From Terasakiella sp033100395 (lineage in GTDB: Bacteria; Pseudomonadota; Alphaproteobacteria; Rhodospirillales; Terasakiellaceae), in assembly GCF_033100395.1 (NCBI RefSeq), contig NZ_JAWLVJ010000013.1, positions 66,288 to 130,287 of the forward strand: a DNA stretch of 64,000 bases, read 5' to 3'. The notes beneath the pieces are model-generated. The model did no database searches, had not been told where the DNA came from, and saw only the letters and a program-made list of their open reading frames with translations. The translations under genes were made by a program, and so were the position numbers. Of the stretch, positions 14,559 through 23,083 are shown piece by piece. How positions within the stretch are numbered: position 1 is the first letter of the stretch; every line of letters starts with the position of its first letter.

Positions 14559-16193
14559 TTAAGCGCTTTCCGCTTCGTCTGCTGAACCTTCAACAATCGG
14601 CACTTCCACAACAGTTTCAGCTTCTGCTGGCTTTTCAGCCTCGGCCTTTTTCTTGGTGGTGCGACGCTTGCGTGGTTTTTTGGGCTTTTCTTCAATAGCT
14701 GTTTCGACAGTTGCTTCTGTTTCTACAGCGGTCTCAACTGCAACTTCTTCGACCTTTTCCGCTTTTTTCTTGCGGGTGGTTGTCGTTTTCTTTTTCGCAG
14801 GGGCTTTCTTTTTTGTAGCCGTCTTGGCTTTCGCCTTTGGCTTTTCTTCGTCAATGGTTACCGGGCGCAGCAGGAAGGCAGGGGTATGGGCACCCATGCC
14901 GATGACAACACCATTTTCTGGTTCTTCCTGAACCATGACCGTATCGGCAATATCACGGTCGCGCTTATTGTTGCGGCTTCGTTTGTTGTCGCTGTCTCGT
15001 CTGGATTTGGATGATTTACGATCTTCACGTGCTTCGCGTGTTTCACGTGGGGCTGGTGCTTCGATTTCAATCTCAACAGGCGGGATTTTGCCACCGATCA
15101 GTTTGACAATTGCTGTCAGGTATTTCTTGTCCCCTGGTGTGGACAGGCTCAGGGCCGTACCTTCTTTACCCGCACGACCTGTCCGACCAATACGGTGAAC
15201 GTAATCATCTGCGTTGTTTGGCAGGTCATAGTTAAAGACGTGGCTGAGGTTTGGAACATCCAGCCCACGTGCGGCAACGTCACTACAGGCCAGGAAGGTG
15301 ATTTCGTCGTTTTTGAACTTTTCCAGCGTTTCCATACGGGCGGACTGAACCATGTCACCATGCATCTGTCCGGCATTAAAGCCATGCTTGTTCAAAGATT
15401 TGCAGACGATATCCACGTCACGCTTGCGGTTACAGAAAACGATAGCGTTTTTGACGTCTTCGCTTTCAATCAGTTTACGCAGCGCATTTCGTTTTGTTTT
15501 GCCGTCTGATGGTTTGCAGTTCACCATCAACAAACCCTGACGCACCGTATCAGCCGTGGTTGCCGGGCGGGCGACGGTGATCTCTTTCGGGTTCATCAGG
15601 AATTTGTCTGCCAGTTTCTTGATCTCGGGTGCCATGGTGGCAGAGAAGAAGAGTGTCTGGCGGATTTGTGGCAGCAGGGAAACGATTTTTTCCACATCCG
15701 GGATAAAGCCCATGTCCATCATCCTGTCGGCTTCGTCAATCACCAGGATTTTAACATCGCGCAGGATCAGGCTGCCGCGTTCAAACAGGTCAAGCAGGCG
15801 ACCCGGCGTGGCGATCAGGACATCAACACCGCGATCAATGATCTTCATCTGATCGCCCATGGATGTGCCACCGATCAACAGGGCCATGGAAAGTTTGGTG
15901 TTCTTGCCATATGTTTCAAAATTTTCTGCAACCTGTGCCGCCAATTCCCGCGTTGGGGCCAGAATCAGGGATCGTGGCATGCGCGCACGTGCCCGGCCAG
16001 ACGCCAGAATATCAATCATCGGCAGGGTGAAGGAGGCTGTTTTACCTGTTCCCGTCTGCGCACAGCCCAAAATGTCGCGTCCCATCAAAACCTGTGGGAT
16101 TGCTTGAGCCTGAATTGGTGTCGGGGTTTCATATCCTGCGTCAGTTACGGCAGAGAGGAGTTCGTCGGTAAGACCGAGGTCCGCAAATTTCAT
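14559..16193 (-). CDS. DEAD-box ATP-dependent RNA helicase, RhlE-like
   Basis: A 544-residue RNA helicase. Motifs in order: Q motif (TPTPIQAQAIP), AQTGTGKT at 45-52, PTRELA, IDEAD, SATM, and HRIGRTGRAG. The conserved core ends near residue 375. The remaining 170 residues are low-complexity, rich in Lys, Ala, Thr and Glu (AKKK and KKPRKRR runs), a typical disordered RNA-binding tail. Expected roles are ribosome assembly and mRNA turnover, often at low temperature. It is transcribed alone. Confidence 0.93.
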   Translation of the reverse strand: MKFADLGLTDELLSAVTDAGYETPTPIQAQAIPQVLMGRDILGCAQTGTGKTASFTLPMIDILASGRARARMPRSLILAPTRELAAQVAENFETYGKNTKLSMALLIGGTSMGDQMKIIDRGVDVLIATPGRLLDLFERGSLILRDVKILVIDEADRMMDMGFIPDVEKIVSLLPQIRQTLFFSATMAPEIKKLADKFLMNPKEITVARPATTADTVRQGLLMVNCKPSDGKTKRNALRKLIESEDVKNAIVFCNRKRDVDIVCKSLNKHGFNAGQMHGDMVQSARMETLEKFKNDEITFLACSDVAARGLDVPNLSHVFNYDLPNNADDYVHRIGRTGRAGKEGTALSLSTPGDKKYLTAIVKLIGGKIPPVEIEIEAPAPRETREAREDRKSSKSRRDSDNKRSRNNKRDRDIADTVMVQEEPENGVVIGMGAHTPAFLLRPVTIDEEKPKAKAKTATKKKAPAKKKTTTTRKKKAEKVEEVAVETAVETEATVETAIEEKPKKPRKRRTTKKKAEAEKPAEAETVVEVPIVEGSADEAESA

Positions 16194-16326
16194 TTAAACT
16201 TCTTTCCAAACATATGTTGGCGGGATATTAGGGAATTATGACAAGAAGTCAATCATCATGGCGCTTTCACTCTGTTTCAAGATGGGTTAACGTGTCAAAA
16301 AAGTAACAATATGAAAGATATTCTCC

Positions 16327-16875
16327 ATGGCTTTACGCATGAATGCGAAAGACAGTTTGTTTGTGATTGTCGATGTTCAGGAAAAATTGGCTGATGCAAT
16401 GTTCAAGAAAGAAGATGCCATCGCAGCCAATGTAAAACTGCTTCGGGCCGCAACGATCCTGAACGTCCCCCATGTGGTTACGGAACAATATCCTGAAGGT
16501 ATTGGCTATACCCAGCCGGAACTGGCAGAACATGTGGCCAAGGAAAATGTCATCACAAAAATGACCTTTTCTGCGATGGAGGAGCCAAGCTTTGTCAAAG
16601 CCATTGACTTGGCCGGGCCCAAACAAATTGTTATCAGCGGCATGGAGACCCATGTCTGTGTCTTGCAGACGGCTCTCGATCTGATTGAAAAAGGATATCA
16701 GGTTTTTGTGGTGGAAGATGCGGTTGCCTCGCGCACAGCTAAAAACAAGATGCTGGGGATTGAACGTCTTCGTCAGGCGGGTGCGCAGATTGTATGTGCT
16801 GAAATGGTCATGTTTGAATGGCTGGGTGTTTCCGGTACCGATAACTTCAAAGCAATTTTACCACTGATCAAATAA
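16327..16875 (+). CDS. Isochorismatase-family hydrolase
   Basis: A 182-residue cysteine hydrolase of the isochorismatase/nicotinamidase superfamily. The catalytic Asp (VIVDVQEKL), Lys (ITKMTFSA) and nucleophile Cys (ETHVCVLQTA) are all present. It is closest in style to the YcaC-like group, whose natural substrates are mostly unknown. It starts an apparent operon with an alpha/beta hydrolase two bases downstream and a gamma carbonic anhydrase-like gene. Confidence 0.9.
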   Translation: MALRMNAKDSLFVIVDVQEKLADAMFKKEDAIAANVKLLRAATILNVPHVVTEQYPEGIGYTQPELAEHVAKENVITKMTFSAMEEPSFVKAIDLAGPKQIVISGMETHVCVLQTALDLIEKGYQVFVVEDAVASRTAKNKMLGIERLRQAGAQIVCAEMVMFEWLGVSGTDNFKAILPLIK

Positions 16876-16877
16876 TC

Positions 16878-17576
16878 ATGACAAAAGAAACACTATACCT
16901 TTTGCCCGGTATGATGTGTGACCGCAGCCTGTGGCGCCATCAGATTGAGACACTTTCGCCTTTGTATGACATTCGTGTTGCTGATTTTACCGAAGGTGAC
17001 AGTATCGAACATTTTGCTGATCGGGTGATGGCGGATGCACCGAAAGAATTCTCCATCGCCGGGCTGTCCATGGGCGGTTATATCGCTTTTGATTTGCTGC
17101 GCCGTTGTCCAGAACGGATCAAGAGGGTTGCTTTGCTGAATACATCGCCGTTTGCAGATACGGAAGATCATGCAGCTTTCAGAAAAGCCATTGCAGAAGT
17201 GGCGCGTGATCAGGGGATGGCGCAGGTGATTGAAACACTGCTGCCCAAGATGATCCATCCCAGTCGCTATGAAGATGAAGAACTGGTCACACAGGTGGAT
17301 GCCATGGCGTATCGGGTGGGGGAAAAAGGATTTATCCGCCAGCAGACCGCTTTGTTAAACCGGGTGGATAGTTTTGCTGATCTTGCAAAGATTGATTGTC
17401 CGACCTTGATTGTTGTCGGGCGACAGGATCAATTGACGCCCTTGAAACTGTCAAAACAGATGGCAGAAGAAATCCCGCAGGCGAAACTTGTGGAAATTGA
17501 AACATGCGGTCATCTATCGACCATGGAACAACCCGAAGCCGTCAGCGCGGTTTTGCGCTATTGGATGCAGACATGA
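16878..17576 (+). CDS. Alpha/beta-fold hydrolase
   Basis: A 232-residue single-domain hydrolase. The nucleophile elbow is GLSMGG near residue 62, the acid is probably in VVGRQDQLTP, and the histidine in ETCGHLSTMEQPEAV near the C-terminus, completing a Ser-Asp-His triad. No lid domain or signal peptide is seen, so it is cytoplasmic. The substrate is unknown; esterase or thioesterase activity is plausible. It sits two bases after the isochorismatase-like gene and twelve before the next gene. Confidence 0.88.
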   Translation: MTKETLYLLPGMMCDRSLWRHQIETLSPLYDIRVADFTEGDSIEHFADRVMADAPKEFSIAGLSMGGYIAFDLLRRCPERIKRVALLNTSPFADTEDHAAFRKAIAEVARDQGMAQVIETLLPKMIHPSRYEDEELVTQVDAMAYRVGEKGFIRQQTALLNRVDSFADLAKIDCPTLIVVGRQDQLTPLKLSKQMAEEIPQAKLVEIETCGHLSTMEQPEAVSAVLRYWMQT

Positions 17577-17588
17577 AGGATTGAAAAG

Positions 17589-18116
17589 ATGAAACCTCTG
17601 CTTAGAAAATATAAAGGTGTGGAACCAAAAATTGCCGATGATGTTTTTCTGGCTGAAAATGCAGTGATCATTGGCGATGTGGAAATCGGGGAACAATCCA
17701 GCATCTGGTATGGCTGTGTCCTTCGTGGGGATGTGGAACGTATCCGTATTGGTAAACGCAGCAATATTCAGGATGGTACTATCGTTCATGTAACTGCTGA
17801 TCGTTTTGGTACTTACATTGGCGACGATGTCTTGGTCGGACATAATGCTGTGATCCATGGCTGTACGCTGGAAGATGGCGCTTTTGTTGGTATGGGCGCA
17901 ATTGTTCTTGATGGTGCCGTCGTTGAATCTGGCGCCATGGTTGCAGCGGGCGCTTTGGTGACACCGGGAAAACGGGTCAAGTCAGGGGAGCTTTGGGGAG
18001 GTAATCCGGCCAAGAAAATGCGCGATCTGACAGAAGAACAAATTGCAGGTTTAAAACATGGCACCGACCACTATGTGGACGTCGCTTCGAACTATTTAAA
18101 TGAAGAAAATTCGTGA
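17589..18116 (+). CDS. Gamma-carbonic-anhydrase-like hexapeptide protein
   Basis: A 175-residue left-handed beta-helix protein (repeated hexapeptides such as IGDVEIGEQSSIWYG and GAIVLDGAVVESGAMV). It resembles YrdA/PaaY/CaiE: trimeric, zinc-binding. The metal histidines are visible as His in IVHVTAD, VGHNAVIHGC. Carbonic anhydrase activity is possible but many members lack it. It is third in the operon with the two hydrolases. Confidence 0.88.
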   Translation: MKPLLRKYKGVEPKIADDVFLAENAVIIGDVEIGEQSSIWYGCVLRGDVERIRIGKRSNIQDGTIVHVTADRFGTYIGDDVLVGHNAVIHGCTLEDGAFVGMGAIVLDGAVVESGAMVAAGALVTPGKRVKSGELWGGNPAKKMRDLTEEQIAGLKHGTDHYVDVASNYLNEENS

Positions 18117-18218
18117 AATTTGTAATTTAGTATTAACCTTATGATGTTATTGGTTTAGATTGCCAGTAAAGGTACCACGAATTTATGCCAGAACGGCCAA
18201 CTCAAGGGGATTAAGATC

Positions 18219-19400
18219 ATGTTGGGCAAAGCACTGAAAAATAAGCTGATGACGCAGGCTGCAGTTTTGGCTGCGCCGCTATTGCTCGTCGGTTGTTCTT
18301 CCGTTCCTGACGCTGTTAACCCCGTTGAATGGTACCGTTCCTCTGTTGAATATTTCACAGAAGACGAGCCGGAAGTGGCCGAAGCGTCAACTGCGGAAAC
18401 AACCGAAACTGCAGATGGTACCCCTGCTGCTGCACCCGCCCCGCAAAAGAAAATTGAATCTGGTTTTGTTGCTGCACAGACGCCACAGCGTCAGTACGCA
18501 CAACCTGTTATGCGCCAGGGCGAAGTTGTAAATGCACTGGGTGATGCGAAAAAGGTTGAGGTCGCGAGTGAGCCGCCAGCACCTGTTGCTGTCCCGACAA
18601 CGCCTGTGACGACAACTGAAATTCCAACACAAGCTGCACCAACGGTTAGTCAGCCTGTGAAGGTGCCAACGCAAGTTGCGACATCAACACCTTACACGCC
18701 AACGGTTCAGCCGGAACGTGACAACCGCAGTGTCAGCGAAGTCTATGCCGCCAACATCGCACAGACCCGTCCACTTGCGACACCGCAGGCTATGCCATCT
18801 GCAAATGCTTTGGACATAAATGCTCATCCGTTCGAAACGGTTGTGATTTCCAGCGGTGGCGTCAGCCGTCAGGGTCCTGCTTATATGCAGCAGCGCCAGC
18901 AACAGGTTGCATCTCTTGGCAACGTCATGACAACGGATGTTCAGCCAAGCTTTACAGCCACGGCGCCGATTGCGGCAGAACCCGCTGTGGTGCAGGCTGG
19001 TCAGGCTTTGTCACTGGCACAGTTTAACCCGTCCATGTATTCCGGCTCTTTCCAGGTGGCGACCATTCAATTTGGGAATGGCTCTGCTAATCTGACAGCG
19101 GAAGATATCCGTATCCTGAAAGAGGTGCTGAATATTCATCGTCAGCAGGGTGGGGCGATCCGTATCGTTGGGCACGCAAGTTCACGTACACGCAACATGG
19201 CACCTGAAAAGCATCTGGCCGTGAACCAATCTGTTTCACTGAGCCGTGCAGACAAAGTTGCCCGTCAGCTTCTGAAGCTGGGCATGCCAGGTGATCGCCT
19301 GTTTGTGGGCGGTGTTTCTGATAGCCAACCGCTCTATCAGGAAGTTATGCCATCCGGTGAAGCAGGCAACCGCCGCACGGAAATCTACGTGGATTACTGA
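18219..19400 (+). CDS. OmpA-domain outer-membrane lipoprotein
   Basis: A 393-residue lipoprotein. The signal peptide ends in lipobox LLVGC near residue 26, followed by Ser-Ser, predicting outer-membrane sorting. Residues 60-265 are a Pro/Thr/Gln/Ala-rich, probably disordered spacer. Residues 280-393 form an OmpA-like peptidoglycan-binding domain (IQFGNGSANLTAEDI, IRIVGHASSRT, LSRADKVARQLL, GNRRTEIYV). It would tether the outer membrane to the wall, like Pal or YiaD, but with an unusually long spacer. It is monocistronic between operons. Confidence 0.87.
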   Translation: MLGKALKNKLMTQAAVLAAPLLLVGCSSVPDAVNPVEWYRSSVEYFTEDEPEVAEASTAETTETADGTPAAAPAPQKKIESGFVAAQTPQRQYAQPVMRQGEVVNALGDAKKVEVASEPPAPVAVPTTPVTTTEIPTQAAPTVSQPVKVPTQVATSTPYTPTVQPERDNRSVSEVYAANIAQTRPLATPQAMPSANALDINAHPFETVVISSGGVSRQGPAYMQQRQQQVASLGNVMTTDVQPSFTATAPIAAEPAVVQAGQALSLAQFNPSMYSGSFQVATIQFGNGSANLTAEDIRILKEVLNIHRQQGGAIRIVGHASSRTRNMAPEKHLAVNQSVSLSRADKVARQLLKLGMPGDRLFVGGVSDSQPLYQEVMPSGEAGNRRTEIYVDY

Positions 19401-19538
19401 TTTTTATCTAAAAAACGGTACAGAATCCTAATTTTAGGCTTTTCGTTTGGGCGCTGCTGTGGTCTAAAGCAACTACACGCTTCCTTTACGGAAAGCCTAT
19501 TTTATTTTTAACTCTTATATAGAAGGTCTCCTGAGGTC

Positions 19539-20735
19539 ATGGAACACGATTTTCATCGCATCAAACGCTTGCCCCCTTATGTCTTTGCTGAAGTAAACGC
19601 AATGAAGGCAGCGGCGCGAGCGGCGGGCGAAGATATCATCGACCTTGGTATGGGTAACCCGGACTCTCCAACTCCACGTCACATTGTGGATAAGTTGATC
19701 GAGACCGTAAATAACCCGAAGACCCATGGCTATTCAGTCTCTCGTGGCATCAAAGGCCTGCGTAATGCAAATGCTGCTTATTACGAGCGTCGTTTCGGCG
19801 TAAAGGTCGATCCGGAAACGGAAACTGTTGTGACGCTTGGGTCAAAAGAAGGGCTGGCAAATCTGGCATCTGCCATCACCACACCCGGTGATGTGATTTT
19901 GGTGCCGAACCCATCTTATCCAATCCACCATTTTGGTTTCATGATTGCGGGTGCATCTGTGCGGAATATCCCGGCCTATCCGGGCGAAGATATGCTGGAA
20001 GCCCTGAAACGTGCGGTTCAGCATAGCTTGCCGAAACCGTCTGCGATTGTGATCAATTATCCCAGCAACCCGACAGCTTGTGTCTGTGATCTGGCGTTTT
20101 ACGAAGAGATCGTGGATTTTTGCCGCCATCATGGTATCTGGATCTTGTCTGATCTGGCTTATGCAGAGATTTATTTCGACGACAACCCACCCCCCAGCAT
20201 TTTACAGGTGAAAAACGCGTGGGATATTGCTGTTGAATTTACCTCCATGTCGAAAACATATTCTATGGCGGGATGGCGTATTGGCTATGCGACAGGCAAC
20301 AAAGAACTGATCAGTGCGCTGACACGCATCAAATCCTATCTGGATTATGGTGCCTTTACCCCCATTCAGGTGGCGGCTGCGGCTGCACTGAACGGTCCAC
20401 AGGACTGTGTAGATGAAGTGCGTGAACTTTATAAACACCGCCGTGATCTGCTGATTAACGGTCTGGCTGCCTGTGGCTGGGATATCCCAAGCCCGCCAGC
20501 AACCATGTTTGCCTGGGCGCCGATCCCTGAGAAATTCCAGCACCTTGGATCGCTTGAGTTCTCAAAACTTCTGCTGAAAGAAGCGCAAGTGGCGGTTGCC
20601 CCTGGTGTTGGTTTTGGTGAACATGGCGAAGGCTATGTGCGTATCGGTGTGGTGGAAAATGCCCATCGCATCCGTCAGGCTGTGCGAAACATCAAAAACT
20701 TTATGCGAACGCATAATACTGGTGAAGCTCTCTAA
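19539..20735 (+). CDS. alaC: AlaC-like class I/II aminotransferase
   Basis: A 398-residue fold I PLP aminotransferase. Hallmarks are EDIIDLGMGNPDSPTP near the N-terminus, NYPSNPTA, the PLP lysine in SMSKTYSMAGWRIGY near residue 240, and RIGVVEN close to the end. It is closest to E. coli AlaC (glutamate-pyruvate aminotransferase) and its LL-diaminopimelate aminotransferase relatives. The context just upstream of homoserine dehydrogenase, common in Rhodospirillales, would also allow an aspartate-family role. Confidence 0.87.
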   Translation: MEHDFHRIKRLPPYVFAEVNAMKAAARAAGEDIIDLGMGNPDSPTPRHIVDKLIETVNNPKTHGYSVSRGIKGLRNANAAYYERRFGVKVDPETETVVTLGSKEGLANLASAITTPGDVILVPNPSYPIHHFGFMIAGASVRNIPAYPGEDMLEALKRAVQHSLPKPSAIVINYPSNPTACVCDLAFYEEIVDFCRHHGIWILSDLAYAEIYFDDNPPPSILQVKNAWDIAVEFTSMSKTYSMAGWRIGYATGNKELISALTRIKSYLDYGAFTPIQVAAAAALNGPQDCVDEVRELYKHRRDLLINGLAACGWDIPSPPATMFAWAPIPEKFQHLGSLEFSKLLLKEAQVAVAPGVGFGEHGEGYVRIGVVENAHRIRQAVRNIKNFMRTHNTGEAL

Positions 20736-20784
20736 TATTTTTCGACCTTTTTCTATTCCCGTTGTTTGTTAGGTTAAGTGAACT

Positions 20785-22077
20785 ATGGACAAACCCATTA
20801 AAATTGCTATCGCCGGCCTCGGCACAGTCGGTGCTGGTGTCATTAAAGTTCTCAATGATAATGCCGATGCGATTTCCGCACGTTGTGGTCGTGGCATCGA
20901 AGTCACGGCAGTAAGCGCACGTGATCGTAACCGTGACCGTGGTGTGTCACTGGACGGCATGACCTGGTATGACAATCCTGTGGACATGGCAACGGACGAC
21001 AATGTGGACGTTGTTGTGGAACTGATCGGCGGATCCGACGGCATCGCAAAAGCATTGTGCGAAGCAGCTATCGAAAACGGCAAACATGTGGTCACTGCCA
21101 ACAAAGCGCTGATCGCCCATCACGGGACTGCCCTGGCCAAGGCAGCCGAAGAAAAAGGCGTTTCTGTTGCTTATGAAGCAGCCGTTGCTGGTGGTATTCC
21201 AATCATCAAAGCCTTGCGTGAAGGTTTGGCAGGTAATCAGTTTGACCGTGTGTACGGTATCCTGAACGGGACCTGTAACTACATGCTGACCAACATGCGC
21301 GAAACAGGTCGTGATTTCGATGTGATCCTGTCTGAAGCACAAGACATGGGCTATGCCGAAGCTGACCCAAGCTTTGACGTAGATGGTGTCGATGCGGCGC
21401 ACAAGCTCGCAATCCTGACCAGTGTTGCTTTTGGCTGCGAAGTTGATTTTGACGGGGTGCAGGTCGAAGGTATTCGTCATGTATCACCCGTTGATATTCA
21501 GTTTGCTGAAGAACTGGGCTATCGCATCAAGCTGTTGGGCATCACATCGCGCAAAAACGGCCATGTTGAACAACGTGTTCATCCGTGCATGGTGTCTAAA
21601 GAAACACCGATTTCCCGTGTGGAAGACGTCTTTAACGCGGTTGTGGTTGAAGGTAACTTTGTTGACCGCACTGTCTTTGAAGGCCGTGGTGCCGGGGAAG
21701 GTCCGACAGCATCGGCTGTTGTGGGTGATCTGGTTGATATCGCACGCGGTCTTGTCGTTCCGACATTCTCCGTTCCTGCTGATAAGCTTGAAAAACTGCC
21801 ATCTTCACCATTGGCACGTCACAAGGGTGCATATTATCTTCGCTTGATGGTTCTGGATAAGCCTGGCGTGTTTGCTGATGTGGCAGGTGTGTTGAAAGAA
21901 CATGACGTTTCTATGGAAACCGTTGTTCAGCGCACACGTGCCCCTGGCGGGTCCGTGCCACTGGTTCTAACTTTGCATGAAACAAGTGAAGAAGCGATGT
22001 TAAAAGCGCTTGAAGGCATTGAGGCCTTGGAAAGTGTCGTGGAAACCCCACGTATGATTCGCATTGAAGATTTTTAA
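20785..22077 (+). CDS. hom: Homoserine dehydrogenase
   Basis: A 430-residue enzyme reducing aspartate semialdehyde to homoserine, for threonine and methionine. The NAD(P) site is GLGTVGAGV (residues 10-18). The catalytic segment includes GILNGTCNYML and AEADPSFDVDGVDAAHK, with the catalytic lysine following. A C-terminal ACT domain (LRLMVLDKPGVFADVAGVL, about 350-430) gives threonine feedback control, as in other monofunctional Hom enzymes. It begins 50 bases after alaC and is followed by glpX after 15 bases. Confidence 0.96.
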   Translation: MDKPIKIAIAGLGTVGAGVIKVLNDNADAISARCGRGIEVTAVSARDRNRDRGVSLDGMTWYDNPVDMATDDNVDVVVELIGGSDGIAKALCEAAIENGKHVVTANKALIAHHGTALAKAAEEKGVSVAYEAAVAGGIPIIKALREGLAGNQFDRVYGILNGTCNYMLTNMRETGRDFDVILSEAQDMGYAEADPSFDVDGVDAAHKLAILTSVAFGCEVDFDGVQVEGIRHVSPVDIQFAEELGYRIKLLGITSRKNGHVEQRVHPCMVSKETPISRVEDVFNAVVVEGNFVDRTVFEGRGAGEGPTASAVVGDLVDIARGLVVPTFSVPADKLEKLPSSPLARHKGAYYLRLMVLDKPGVFADVAGVLKEHDVSMETVVQRTRAPGGSVPLVLTLHETSEEAMLKALEGIEALESVVETPRMIRIEDF

Positions 22078-22092
22078 TAAAAGGGGCGATTA

Positions 22093-23073
22093 ATGTCTCA
22101 ACTTGGTGGAATAAACCGCAATTTGGCGCTCGAAGCGGTCCGCGCAACAGAAGCTGCAGCGGTTGCCGCGTCTTCGGTCATGGGACGTGGCGATGAAGAA
22201 CTGGCAGATACCTGTGCGGCAAAAGCCCTGCAGGAAGCCTTGAATAGTATGTATATCGATGGCCGTGTCGTTATCGGTGAAGGGGATCAGGAGCATAATC
22301 CTATCCTCTATACCGGAGAAAAAGTGGGTATGGGCGAAGGGGCTGAAATTGATTTCGCCCTTGAACCGCTGGAATGTATCACTTCTGCTGCCAAAGGCGG
22401 GCCGAACGCCCTGTCTATCGTCGCGATGGCAGAACGTGGCAAGCTGTTTCAGGCGCCCCCAGTTTACATGAATAAGATCGCCGTTGGCGGTGGTCTGCCC
22501 GAAGGTATCGTTGATCTGGATGCAACACCCGAAGAAAACCTGCGTGCCATTGCAGACGCCAAAGGCTGTGAAGTGGCCGATTTGGTTGTCTGCGTTCTGG
22601 AACGTCCACGCCACGAAGCCATCATTGCCAGCATTCGCGAAACAGGTGCACGTATCAAACTGATTCCGGATGGGGACGTTTCTGCCGTTATCGCAACAAG
22701 CCAGCCCAAAAGTGGCATTGATGTTTATATTGGTATCGGTGGGGCACTTGAAGGTGTGTTGGGTGCGGTAGCCCTTAAATGCATTGGCGGGCAATTCCAG
22801 GGTCGTCTGGTCTTTAGAAAACCAGAAGAACGAAAAGTGGCGATCAGCATGGGAATTGAAGATCTGGAAAAAAAATATTCACTGGATGATCTGGTGCAGG
22901 GCAACGTTATGTTTGCCACGACGGGTGTGACCGACGGGGCATTGTTGCAAGGCGTCCAACGCGTTGGATCAAAAGCACAGACCCATTCGCTGGTGATGAA
23001 TTCAAAAAGCGGCACGGTTCGTTTTATCGAAGCTTACCACGATCTGGAACGATCTGGTGCTCTGGAAGAATAA
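22093..23073 (+). CDS. glpX: Class II fructose-1,6-bisphosphatase GlpX
   Basis: A 326-residue phosphatase of gluconeogenesis. Metal and substrate motifs are clear: VIGEGDQEHNPILYTGEKVG near residue 57, DFALEPLECI (acidic metal ligands), KSGIDVYIGIGGALEGVLGA, and FATTGVTDG. The alaC-hom-glpX-recJ order is typical of Rhodospirillales. It lies 15 bases after hom and 10 before recJ. Confidence 0.96.
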   Translation: MSQLGGINRNLALEAVRATEAAAVAASSVMGRGDEELADTCAAKALQEALNSMYIDGRVVIGEGDQEHNPILYTGEKVGMGEGAEIDFALEPLECITSAAKGGPNALSIVAMAERGKLFQAPPVYMNKIAVGGGLPEGIVDLDATPEENLRAIADAKGCEVADLVVCVLERPRHEAIIASIRETGARIKLIPDGDVSAVIATSQPKSGIDVYIGIGGALEGVLGAVALKCIGGQFQGRLVFRKPEERKVAISMGIEDLEKKYSLDDLVQGNVMFATTGVTDGALLQGVQRVGSKAQTHSLVMNSKSGTVRFIEAYHDLERSGALEE

Positions 23074-23083
23074 GACGTAAGAG

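Noticed and set aside
14700..14860. Low-complexity repeat-like DNA
   Set aside because: It is the Lys/Ala/Thr-rich tail of the DEAD-box helicase, not a separate repeat element.
22090..22794. Long antisense frame (234 codons) opposite glpX
   Set aside because: It mirrors a highly conserved housekeeping gene and encodes an unlikely Cys/Phe/Asn-rich protein.
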